Assembly: GCA_002221725.1 (NCBI GenBank)
Contig: NJFT01000382.1
Location: 1 to 20,190 of the forward strand
Length of the DNA: 20,190 bases
Direction: 5' to 3'
Source of the DNA: Scedosporium boydii
Lineage: Eukaryota > Ascomycota > Sordariomycetes > Microascales > Microascaceae
Part shown: positions 8,639 through 17,900 of the stretch, piece by piece
Layout of the letters: every line of letters begins with the position of its first letter
How positions within the stretch are numbered: position 1 is the first letter of the stretch
Translations under genes and position numbers: made by a program
Notes under the pieces: generated by a model
The model's input: the letters and a program-made list of their open reading frames with translations, nothing else
Database searches by the model: none
What the model was told of the DNA's origin: nothing

Positions 8639-11122
8639 TCACTTGAAGAATGCGCTTTGCGGCCCCTTCTTCTTCCCTGCCTTCTTGTTCTGCTCCACAT
8701 AGGCCATCTCCTGCCCACCACCAAGGCCCTTCAACGTGCCCGTCGTCCTCCTATTCGCTGTCTTCCGCTGCGGCTTGCCATCAGGTCCGTAAAACATGTT
8801 TCCATCTGCCAAGAGCCCAGCCATCTCCTGCTCCTCTTTCCACGACTTGCCCTCAACGTCGACTAGGATCTTTTGCAGCAGCTCATGCTGGTCCTCGGGG
8901 TTGGCGAAGGCCAGGTCCGGCGTGCTTTCGATGTTCATCAAATGTGTGATCACCTTGAATGCATAGCCTTGGTCCACAAGGAAAGCTTGCCGCTTAGAGG
9001 AGTAGCTCATCTCCATCGATACCAGAGAGTAGAAGAAGGCGTTAAAGCCATCCTCGTTTCGCCTCTTAGCTCGTAGAACGCGTCCTAATCGTTGGGCCTC
9101 CTGACGACGGGAGCCATATTGTGCGGAAATTTGAATGAGGCAAGTCGCTTCAGGAAGATCGAGCGAGGTATCGCCGATTTTGGACAGGAAGAGGGTACTA
9201 CATTTTGGCGAGTTTCTCAAGAAATCTAGGATATCCTGCCGCTCGGAGTTACTTGTGCCGCCATAAAGGAAAGGCTTCATCAATTTCTTTGCATAAACCT
9301 CGAGAGCGTATACGTTGTCTGAGAACACAATTATCTTATCGCCACGGCTTTCGTGATATTTGATTAAGTACTGGCAAGCCTGAAATTTGGCCGGGTTCAT
9401 GACGTAGAATATGGATCGATCCCGCGGGTTTGCCCGTAAATAGTGCTCGTAGAATTCAGTCGGCATCGAACACCAGACAATGGCGCACTGGACTGTCGCA
9501 ATGAAGCCCTTTTGTGATAGTTCCATCCAGTTGGCCTCATACAGCTTCGGCCCAATCAGGAAGTTCAGGTCCTCAATTTTATCATCCTCTCGAAGGAGCG
9601 TTGCTGTTAGGCCAAGCTTGGAATGGGATTTAATGGAGCCAATGACTCTCCGGAACATCTGCGCGGGCACAACATGGACTTCATCTAGAAGCATGAGGCC
9701 CCATTCCCGGCTCTGAAGAAAGTTCATCATCTTGGCTGACTCGCGAGCTCGTTCTCGAGTGTTCGTTACCATCGAGTAGGTAGTAATAATGATTCCAGTG
9801 TTCCTAGTAAACACGGATTTGTTGTCTGAGGAGAACATGGCAATATCGTCAGGGTTAATGTTTGACCATTTTATGAATTCGTTTCTCCATTGGATCGCTG
9901 ACATGTTGCTCGTAGCTAGGATGACAACTCCCTTTCTGATCGTGCAAGCGGCTGTAATGCCAACTAGAGTTTTGCCAGCACTACAGGGCAGAACAATAAT
10001 GCCGCTCTTTGCACGGCCGTTGCCGAACATCTTGCTTAGACTCTTTTCCTGATATGGCCGGATCTGGGCTTCCGGTCGTAGATTTATTTCAAGGTCCGGA
10101 TTTGCATGGTCATTCCTAAAATCGTACTCCTCAAGTGCAGGGAAGTGTAGTGCCAGACACCGCTGAGCAACTGCACTGACTTTTTCATCATCAATCTGAA
10201 ATGCATGGATGGTATCCTCATCGTCATCCTCATCGTCCTCTGCCATGGGGTTCTGTTTCAGAAGTTCCTGGACCTGGTTCAGGTTACCATCGTCTAGTCC
10301 CTCGGCCTCCCTCACGCCAGCAGCCTCCTTCGTCCCGGCAATGACAAGTCCAGCCATTTTCGGGGCGCTCGTGGTAACTTGCTCCGACCCTTGTACGCGG
10401 CATGAACTTATCACAGGATCCTTGAGCAGCGCCTGCAGGATCGTCGGATCTGTAGTCTCCACGAAATACTTGTTATTCCTCAGCACTAACTTCACCTTGC
10501 CATAGCTCTTCCCACAGTAGGTAATATATTGAATCACATTCGGCGGCATCTCAGTCTTCAAGAACCGCTCAAGTGTATTAATGATATCGCCCGGACTCAA
10601 GCCGACAGAAACGGCCGCATACAGACTATGGGTTGTGAGCCGGTACTCGTGGATGGATGTCGGGCGCGAGGTCGGCTCGGCTATCGTAATCAAGAAGTCC
10701 TGTACACGAGGCGCTAGCGGGTGGAAGGTCTCGAGGATCAGAGTCCCTAAGCCATCAATTCTCAACGGCAGATTCTTATGGTTTGGCTTTAGCCGAAGTG
10801 CGGTGAAGTCTCGCCCATGCTCGGACTGAAAGAATACCGAAGCCATGTCCCTAACGCCAGGCGAGAGCGTGTACGGGAAAGCGCTGATGTCAAGCTTTTG
10901 GACGTTCCGCGCGATCATTGAGCTAAGCTCGCTAGGCTGTTCGCTTTGCTCGAGGTTATCGCCATCGTCGCATGGCGTTGATGGACCTGGAGTTGAAGCA
11001 TTAGATGTCCTAGCTGCCTTGATCGCGCCTTGGCCGGCGGAAAACGCCTTCCGCTTTGAAGACATCATGAGGTCATCGAGTAGTTTCCGCGAAGATTGGG
11101 GAATACATGAGCAGGGTGCCAA
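8639..11122 (-). CDS. SSL2: XPB/Ssl2-type DNA helicase (TFIIH core translocase)
   Basis: Ssl2 is the 3'-5' DNA translocase of TFIIH, used for promoter opening and nucleotide-excision repair in the nucleus. One uninterrupted ORF gives 827 residues; starting at Met20 (ATG at 11065, MSSKRKAF) gives 808 and looks more family-like. Order: an N-terminal XPB damage-recognition-like domain (about 95-250), an acidic linker (296-303), helicase domain 1 with Walker A LPCSAGKT (378-385), DEVH (480-483), the RED motif (511-513), then helicase domain 2 with KIIVFSDNVYALEVYAKKL and motif VI QRLGRVLRAKRR (677-688). Odd points against remembered orthologs: Ser381 where Walker A usually has Gly (PCGAGK), ISAQYGS instead of ISSHYGS, VQCAIVW instead of VQCAEVW, and SLVSMEMSYSS lacking about three residues of SLVS(K/Q)DTxEM. 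The C terminus is short, ending SAFFK. Family certain; whether it is the only functional copy is not. Confidence 0.93.
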   Translation of the reverse strand: MAPCSCIPQSSRKLLDDLMMSSKRKAFSAGQGAIKAARTSNASTPGPSTPCDDGDNLEQSEQPSELSSMIARNVQKLDISAFPYTLSPGVRDMASVFFQSEHGRDFTALRLKPNHKNLPLRIDGLGTLILETFHPLAPRVQDFLITIAEPTSRPTSIHEYRLTTHSLYAAVSVGLSPGDIINTLERFLKTEMPPNVIQYITYCGKSYGKVKLVLRNNKYFVETTDPTILQALLKDPVISSCRVQGSEQVTTSAPKMAGLVIAGTKEAAGVREAEGLDDGNLNQVQELLKQNPMAEDDEDDDEDTIHAFQIDDEKVSAVAQRCLALHFPALEEYDFRNDHANPDLEINLRPEAQIRPYQEKSLSKMFGNGRAKSGIIVLPCSAGKTLVGITAACTIRKGVVILATSNMSAIQWRNEFIKWSNINPDDIAMFSSDNKSVFTRNTGIIITTYSMVTNTRERARESAKMMNFLQSREWGLMLLDEVHVVPAQMFRRVIGSIKSHSKLGLTATLLREDDKIEDLNFLIGPKLYEANWMELSQKGFIATVQCAIVWCSMPTEFYEHYLRANPRDRSIFYVMNPAKFQACQYLIKYHESRGDKIIVFSDNVYALEVYAKKLMKPFLYGGTSNSERQDILDFLRNSPKCSTLFLSKIGDTSLDLPEATCLIQISAQYGSRRQEAQRLGRVLRAKRRNEDGFNAFFYSLVSMEMSYSSKRQAFLVDQGYAFKVITHLMNIESTPDLAFANPEDQHELLQKILVDVEGKSWKEEQEMAGLLADGNMFYGPDGKPQRKTANRRTTGTLKGLGGGQEMAYVEQNKKAGKKKGPQSAFFK

Positions 11123-11218
11123 CGATTACAGTTCTTTATTATGGTAAATAATGGACGTGGGCGAGTAAATATCAATGTTTCGCGTCAATTATTAGTACCT
11201 GAATTAATTACTAGTACG

Positions 11219-11362
11219 ATTTTTATAAACTTATATTAACCTATTTAAATAAATAATTATTTATTAATAATATTTTATTTTTAAATATAAATATTTATAA
11301 AAAATTTAATAATTTTATATTTTATTTTACATTTAAATTATATTATTTAAATTTTTTATTCT
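11219..11362. other. extremely AT-rich block without G
   Basis: No G occurs on the plus strand between 11219 and 11362, and only four C, in a window that is otherwise near balanced composition. The first 60 bases from 11221 contain about 15 TpA and 13 ApT steps. The block sits between the starts of SSL2 and the plus-strand gene at 11601. It may be a remnant of repeat-induced point mutation, a short organelle-like insertion, or a nucleosome-free promoter element; the sequence alone does not decide. Confidence 0.85.
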
Positions 11363-11495
11363 GAAAAAAATAACTTCTCTAAAGACAGACTAAGATATTG
11401 TAGCTCTATCTAAATTTTTCTTTCACTTAAAGACGATGTCCTCATTCAATAGTTAGTCGAGGGCTATTTACGTTGAAGGCGCCAAGGTAGAAAGG

Positions 11496-11501
11496 TATAA
11501 A
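11496..11501 (+). promoter_or_regulatory. candidate TATA box
   Basis: TATAAA followed by GGAGG lies 100 bp upstream of the preferred ATG at 11601, a plausible distance for a fungal core promoter. It is 28 bp upstream of the first ATG at 11529, which would then fall at or near the transcript start; this favours translation from 11601. Confidence 0.45.
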
Positions 11502-11600
11502 GGAGGGTCTAACAGAGCCACCTGGAATGTGCTCTGCCACCTGATTCCTCGGCGCAGCTTAGGGCAACATCATGTTGGAACTCCTATTTCGTCATTAGGA

Positions 11601-12113
11601 ATGGAGCACTATACGGAACATGCGCCAACAAAACGCGTCACAAAGGAAGACTTCCCTCGGCGTATTCCTGCGAAGCCATTCGCGGAACCAGTCACATCTC
11701 CATGGTCCGCCCCGATGCCCCCAGGGTCCCTCCCAAAACTCATCATGGGCTTCAAGGCCGAGATAATGGACCACAAATGGCACGTCTACACAGACGGTCC
11801 TGACAACTCAGGTATCCTCACGGTGCATTTCATACGGAGTTGGACGGGAATCCCCATCGTGGCCGCCAAGATCCAGGCAGAGTTGGATGATGACAAGAAG
11901 CCGATTCTAGAGAACGGGGGTCGTATCGTGGAGATCACCTGGGAAGCGGCCGATAATAGAAGGCTGTTTAAGGATGAAATCTCGACGGAGGAGTCATCGC
12001 GGAAATGGTTCGTTGACGTTTGTGATTGGGTTTTTGGAATCCATGTGCCGTTGGAGGGAGATGATGAACCTTGGAACCTTGTTGAGGACTCAAGTCGCAT
12101 TCCGTTGGATTAA
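11601..12113 (+). CDS. hypothetical protein, 170 aa, RSWTG motif
   Basis: The frame is open from an ATG at 11529 (194 aa), but the ATG at 11601 (MEHYTEHAPTKRV, 170 aa) is preferred because of its spacing from a TATA-like box. No signal peptide or membrane segment is seen. A Pro-rich N-terminal part (IPAKPFAEPVTSPWSAPMPP) precedes a compact domain: MGFKAEIMDHKWHVY, then ILTVHFIRSWTGIPI, then GGRIVEITWEA, and a WFVDVCDWVFG helix-like end with an acidic tail. The pattern of a charged KW pair, a short strand and HxxRSWTG reminds me of small uncharacterised bacterial proteins with a YRSWTG motif, so a shared fold or horizontal origin is conceivable. That is a recollection, not a search result. No function can be named. 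It is divergent to SSL2 across a 478-bp gap. Confidence 0.65.
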   Translation: MEHYTEHAPTKRVTKEDFPRRIPAKPFAEPVTSPWSAPMPPGSLPKLIMGFKAEIMDHKWHVYTDGPDNSGILTVHFIRSWTGIPIVAAKIQAELDDDKKPILENGGRIVEITWEAADNRRLFKDEISTEESSRKWFVDVCDWVFGIHVPLEGDDEPWNLVEDSSRIPLD

Positions 12114-12973
12114 GGTCAGTCACCAGGGCAGTCTATTGTGTTGCCGCCCGACCGCCAGCCTCCCTGCTCGGCTACGTCACCTCCGGGATGAGTTGCCGGG
12201 GGCGACAACTTCCACAGATTTGTCTCGGAACTGGAACGAGGTATCAGAGTAGCACACGTCACTTTCGTGGACAAGCTGCGCCGGTCATCTCACATTCACT
12301 TTATTATAAGATCTTGAATCGATGCTAAGATCGACTATAGCTGCGTCTAACCTATCGTGCAAGGGGTGACTTGCTGCTCAACCTTCCTTTGTGTACCTTT
12401 GTAACCCCGGGGGATTTCCCTTGATTTTCTTCTATAAACTTTGACAAAGGATTCTCCTGACTCCTCGTCGCAAGGGAAGGCGAGGCCAAAGCCAGCCGTG
12501 CCAAGTACGGTCCACTAGTGTAATAGGGCGATATGCCGCCAGTGGTCTAAGCGGTCAATTGCCTCTCGAGTCGGCGTCGTCAACTTCAGTTCTTTATGCA
12601 GTCGCGGCGGTATTAGCTGACAGTGTTGCCTTCCCGTAGTGCTCCTAATCGACGCGGGCTTCCTCACTCGGAAAGTCTTCGTGATGGGTTTCGTGATGGG
12701 TTTTGGGGTAGAGACTGCGTCGTGTGCGCCTGTAGTCACGGAGTTCATCTTCCGATATTGGCACGAGAAGGTCGGCTTCGGTGGTTTCGGTCAGGATTGC
12801 GCTCTCATCGAGTTTCTCTTCCACGGCCCGAGCCTCGTTTGATGATGCATCGGTAGCTAGGGGTCTTCTGGGCATACGGCGGCTCAGACACGCAATGACG
12901 AGAGAAGTACTCCTAATCCTTTTCAGAATTCAAACCACTTTTCTTCCTGGTGTCACAACTCAGCAACTAGTTG
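12114..12973. other. intergenic region with weak minus-strand ORFs
   Basis: Between two converging genes. Two overlapping minus-strand ORFs (12515-12748 and 12645-12875, 77 and 76 codons) have no recognisable motif. The second is Glu/Asp-rich and looks slightly protein-like, but neither could be joined to the HNH-like gene, whose own stop lies at 12974. A perfect 12-bp tandem duplication, TTCGTGATGGGT, lies at 12678-12701. Confidence 0.5.
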
Positions 12974-14186
12974 TTATTCCGACAAGTCGTCATCATCGGG
13001 GTTCCAAGACGGGTCCTCGACCGCCTCAACGGCCCCAGAAAGTGCCGCCATACGTAGAAGGTCCCACTGTAGTTGCAGAAGGTCGAAGGAGACTTGGTTT
13101 TGGGGATCATCAGACGCGAAGTCGAACAGGGTGCCGTCCAAGAGTGGGTGTCCTGACACCAAATCTTTTATAGCGATGACCCCCTCTTCCTGGGGCCAAA
13201 GGAGGCAATCGCGAGGATCAATTGCCAGGGTTTCCAACTTGTCCTTGACGGTGAATGCGGTTCGTTTGAGCCAACGGAGGCGTACCCTGACACCATTCGG
13301 GATCTTTTCGTCCGGTTCCAGTGCAAAATATGCCTTTCTCCACCACCGTTGGAGCAAGGGACTGAGACAAATCATGTTCTGAGCCGAGTCGATTATATGA
13401 GGATTGTGTACAAGAAAGACTCGTATATGGTCCGCATACTCTTTACCCCAAAAGGTTCGAATGACGGGCCAGAGCGTGTCTTCAAGGTGAGTACAGCGTT
13501 TGGTCGAACTGAACGGAAAGATACGATAGACGCATGGACGGGCGGCGCCTGACAAAACACACTTCCTGTCTCTTTCCCGGCACTGGAACACTCATTAGCT
13601 ATTCTCTGATCATACTTTTCTTTCCTTTCTTGCTTTATCTCTTTCTTTACCTTTTCAGCCTCCGTCGGACTCTTTGATGGGTGACAAGGAGGGTCTGCGT
13701 CGGCGTCCTCGGTTAGAACTACCACTAAATAGTTAGAGATATACAGCCTGGAAACTTGTTGAAGCGGCCTGCTGATTTGCTAAACAGGCCCTTTAACTTA
13801 TAAATCTTCAGCAATGCCGCCGCTTTTTCGGATGCGTAGAAGAACACGGTGGTCGCTGCCATGTGTATGAAGTCGCCTTGGGTAGGGTTTCGAAACATGT
13901 CCCTCAGTTTCCTAAGCCTCTCGATGGGCGCTGTCATGAATAAGCTCCAAATAATGGAGTCTATGGGAACTTCTTGGCCTTTATCAATGGATTGGATTTC
14001 TCGGCATATTTGGACTCTCTCATCGTTATTATCAACGTGATCGGTAGGGGGGATAACCACACGGGCCCGGGTGGCGAGGAATGTTTCGAGTGCGGCCATC
14101 AAGCCAGCGTTTTCTCTATTGAGCTGCAAGAAGCTCTCAAGGCGGTTCTGAAGGTCCATTATGGAAGAATTCGATATCGAATACAT
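12974..14186 (-). CDS. HNH_2-like fungal protein, motif histidines lost
   Basis: The proposed model has exons 14186-13745, 13694-13651 and 13582-12974, giving 364 residues. Intron 2 (13650-13583, donor GTAAAG, acceptor CCAG) is well supported because it joins EAEK directly to CRERDRKCVLSG, the normal opening of the fungal HNH_2-type domain. Intron 1 (13744-13695, 50 nt, donor GTATAT, branch CTAAC) is a best guess; a nice TTTAG acceptor at 13725 lacks a matching donor. The start may instead be Met10 at 14159. The domain continues RIFPFSS, DTLWPVIRTFWG, QNMICLSPLLQRWWRKAYFALEP and LRWLKR, then an acidic tail. In relatives I remember, the motif reads HI(Y/F)PF and N.ICLS..LH.(W/M)W. Here those histidines are Arg and Gln, while Asn remains. 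I infer loss of nuclease activity. The N-terminal 150 residues are unassigned; their family function is unknown. Confidence 0.75.
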
Positions 14187-14990
14187 GAGAGGGTATCAGT
14201 GAAGGCTGGGAAGAAAGGGAAAAGTGTCGGAGTAGGATTTGTTGCAGAATCCGAAGGAAAGAGAGGTGGTTCGATATCCTCGAGACATACCACCAAAGTG
14301 TGAAAGAGGGTTGGTGAACTAGTTTAAAATGTATGTTTACTTTCGAGGAAGAGAGTTTGAGGAAGCCAACATATGAAATTCGTTTCTTCATCTTTCTACC
14401 CGCCGTTGTGGAAGCCTCAAATCACATGCGCTTTGCTTCCTTCCCGGATCTGACACAACGATGCATCACAGCTTCCTAGCAACCACCGATGCTCCAAGAT
14501 ATATTATATTGCAAAGTGTTAGGAGGCTGGGCAATAAGCTGCCACGGCTGAGGAAGCTTTAGGGGTCCCTCTACTTCCCTAGTACTGACGGTTCGACATT
14601 GATGTTATCTTTAATAACCTCTCTGATCAGTTGTGATTCAGGTGCTTCTAACTTGGAGCACATGCAAGCCGGGGATGAGGAAGGTCCATGGCAAGAATCA
14701 CTGCCGCACTTTCTGAATCCATCGTTGATAGGGATAGCTTTGATTAGCCCAATTGACGGAACGATTTGAGGTGGCTCGATCCAAGAAGAAGTTAAGATAC
14801 ACTAGTTTTTGGTATGATCGAACTCGTCAAACTGTACTTGTGGACCTGGTACATCTAGGGGATGGCTTGCAGGTTCATCGGCTCTCGGCATTTGGGAGCC
14901 TGATTCTCACGACAGAGTCATCTGGACCATTATATCTTTGTCTCTTTGCCCCGGACAAGTTGAGCTACTACTTGACTAGTAATTATCCTT
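14187..14990. other. intergenic region, nothing recognised
   Basis: About 800 bp between the HNH-like gene and the stop codon of the large gene. A plus-strand ORF at 14753-15043 overlaps the 3' end of the large gene antisense and shows no motif. No repeat, RNA gene or transposon end was recognised; ACTAGTAATTA at 14975-14985 recurs inverted at 11205 and 20083. Confidence 0.55.
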
Positions 14991-17900
14991 TTACTCCAAG
15001 TAAAACGGATCCAGGTCTTGGAAAAAGTCTATACCGACATTGATAAAGCTCTTCCACAAGTCGACCTCCCTCAGCCACGGCTTTGTCTGAATAGCAAACG
15101 TAACAGCCGTGCAGTGTTTTAACAAATCTTCGGCATCCTCTCCCATGACGAGAATCAAATCACCACGGCTCACCACACGGTCTCCAAACTTTCCCAGCAG
15201 CAGCTGCAACCTTTTCCCAGTCGTGTGGTGAATGCCGTACTCGCTGCCCGGCATGTCCTTGGGCACAAACTTCCATTCCCATGACCTGCCGCAGCTGTCG
15301 AGGAAGCTGGTGCACTGGCGGTTGTGCAGCCCAACCATCAGAGGGTAGTAGTGAGGTGCCGACCAGAGCCGCAGGAGGGCGAAGCGAGCATTGGGATGCC
15401 TGTCACCGAACTTTTGGATCAGAGGCAGCAGTTGTATCCATCTGTCGGGGGTCACAAATGAGGGCGGGTACTCCATTGGAAAGTTGCCATGGCGGTCTTC
15501 GTAGTTAATGAACAAATCCAATTTGTCCGGACGATGAGGCTCTGCCTTGGCCGTGGCCATTCCTGCGATGATTCGGGTGTCATTCTCTAGGTATGCTGGC
15601 GCAATCACTCCAGCTTGGTACACTAAGAAATGTCAGTATGACGGGCCATGAGATGAGCTGAGGAGGTTGACTGACAGTGGGCTATAATAGGACGGATCGC
15701 AATACTCCAATCAAGGGGGTACGCATCGGCGAAATATCCCTTGCTATTGGTCTTCAAGAAGTCATTCCACTCATTCCAGAACTTTTTGTCACGAAATTTG
15801 TAACTCGTTCGGGTCCTTCGATCAGGTCGTGTCTTACTTCGTTCCTTGGGGTCGAAAAGGAGGGAGTTCTTGAAGTCCTCGCACTGCTTCGAGTTCAGGA
15901 ACATGGTGATTTGTTTGGTGACGTCTGGCTCTGGGAAGAACATGGCCACGGCCGCAAATGCCCGGACCAGGTCCTGGACGATGAAGCTGTGTGGCCATGG
16001 GGAAGCGGGGTCCTGAACATAGTGGTCGTAGTCTCCTCGCAGCTCAAGCCAGTCGAGAATCTCGGCGAGAAAGAAGACCCAGTCAGTCGAGCCAACATGG
16101 ACGGTTTTGAGCATGGTGGCGATCTTGTCTTGGACATCTTGAAAGTTCTGGTTGGCTCCCTGTTCGAGGTCACCAGCGTGAAAAGTCTCCTTGAATTCTA
16201 GTAGTGTCCATCAGCATCGTTTCTCGGAGGACCTGTCGTGTCAAAACAACCGAGTTACTCACCAAAAGACCTGTCTCGTTCCATGATCTCCATCTGGTCT
16301 GCGGTTTCAAGTCGATGGCTGAGCGATACACTCTTATGTGTGGCATACAGCCCGGTACGCTTGAGGAGCTGAAGTTGTTCTCCCGAAGGTTTCTCTTGAC
16401 GGACCTGGTTCATCGCCGTCGTCCATACCGTCGGCATGGCCCAGATGCTGTCTTCAATTTGGTCGCTTAGAGCATCAAGAGCCTTCACAGGGTCTTTGCC
16501 CTGCATGATTGCCTCGACGCCTTTGGCGAGATGACGAGCAGTGCTGGGCGTGATGCCATCCGAGATGCGGCTGACGCCGTTCCTGATCTCTCGGAAAGGC
16601 ACGCTCCGTTTGTTAGAGGTCAGCTCATCTGGAAACAGGACCTGGTCCTCAGCAGCGTTGGCCTCGTTGTAGAACAGGTACGGTGACTGGGCTAGTTCCG
16701 AGCCAGAGCGAAAACTCATACTATCTCCCTTGATGTCGAAGAGCCGGAACTCGTTTCTTTCATCCATCACCGTGTCCCAGAGACTGTCGACCTCCTCGCC
16801 TGGCTTAATCTTGCGAGTGCGCATCGTGTCCTTTTCTCTCGTCAGGCCTCGTAAGAGCGGTTCCATGTGTGCATACACGTCGCGTGGATGGGCGATGCGC
16901 CATGCGAATCTAAGTTCCTATATGCGCGGGTCAGCAGATAAAATGACAGGGATCTGGTGCGCAAACTCACCGTAATGACGACGTTGTACGTTTCGACGGA
17001 AGATCGGCCGGGCACGAAGTCCCAGACGAAGACGTCGTAATAGTCGTCAAATCCAAACCGCCATTGTCGTAATAGGTCTGTCAAGGCACAGTAGTCAGGT
17101 CCCACCTCCAGAACATTCTCCCACTCGTTCTTGGAAGCCGCCCCAATGCCTTGCTTTTTGCGATAAGTCCAAAGATGTTCCTCGGGAGGTGCGGTGATGA
17201 CACGGCCAGTCTTGCCATCTCGTACCATAATCAAGACCTCTCCGGTCCGCATCATGAGATACTGCAGAAAGCGTCGAGTCACAGGATCATTCCGTTTCAT
17301 GTGACCGACGATGATGTTTCTGGACTCGACAATATCATGCGCACGGCGGGCTCGGCTTCGGCTGCTAGTCTGAAAATGATGATTGTGTTGTTGAGCATCG
17401 AGGTCGATGAAGTAGGGGTAGAATCCCAGCTCCTGGAGTTGCTGAATGAGCCTGTTGGAGCCCCAAGAGATCCAGTTCGAAGCAGGGAAGTACTGCCAGA
17501 TGGTCAGGAGGTTGAGATCTGAGAATTCGGCCCAGTTTCGGCAGAGTTGGATGGCATGCTTGAAGTCACAAGCCTTTGCGAGGACAGAGAACTGAAGCCA
17601 ACCATCTCGAGATATGGCCTTCTCGCTGGCGTGATTCCAGATGCTTTTGCCACAGATGGTGACCTTTGTCTTGAGTGGGCGCTTTGCCTTCTTCTTCTTC
17701 TTCTTCTTCTTCCTGTCTGTCTTTTCGGCGATGTTGAGAACTTTTTCGAGCAACCAGTCGTCGGTATGGAGGTGCTTGTATCTTTTATCTTCGCCGATAA
17801 GCTCTTCAAACGTCTCATCATCATCGTCGTCCGTTACGTCTTCCGGGTCATCTTCCACCTGGTCTCCACGGGCAAAATCGGCACAAGCATCTCGTATCTG

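Noticed and set aside
12530..12600. tRNA-like A-box sequence TGGTCTAAGCGG
   Set aside because: No matching B box (GGTTCRANTCC) and no cloverleaf could be drawn around it.
12515..12875. Possible extra gene or extra exons after the HNH-like gene
   Set aside because: The HNH-like protein already ends in the acidic tail usual for its family at 12974, and the two short frames here do not join without an arbitrary intron.
14753..15043. 96-codon plus-strand ORF
   Set aside because: It overlaps the 3' end of the large minus-strand gene and has no recognisable content.
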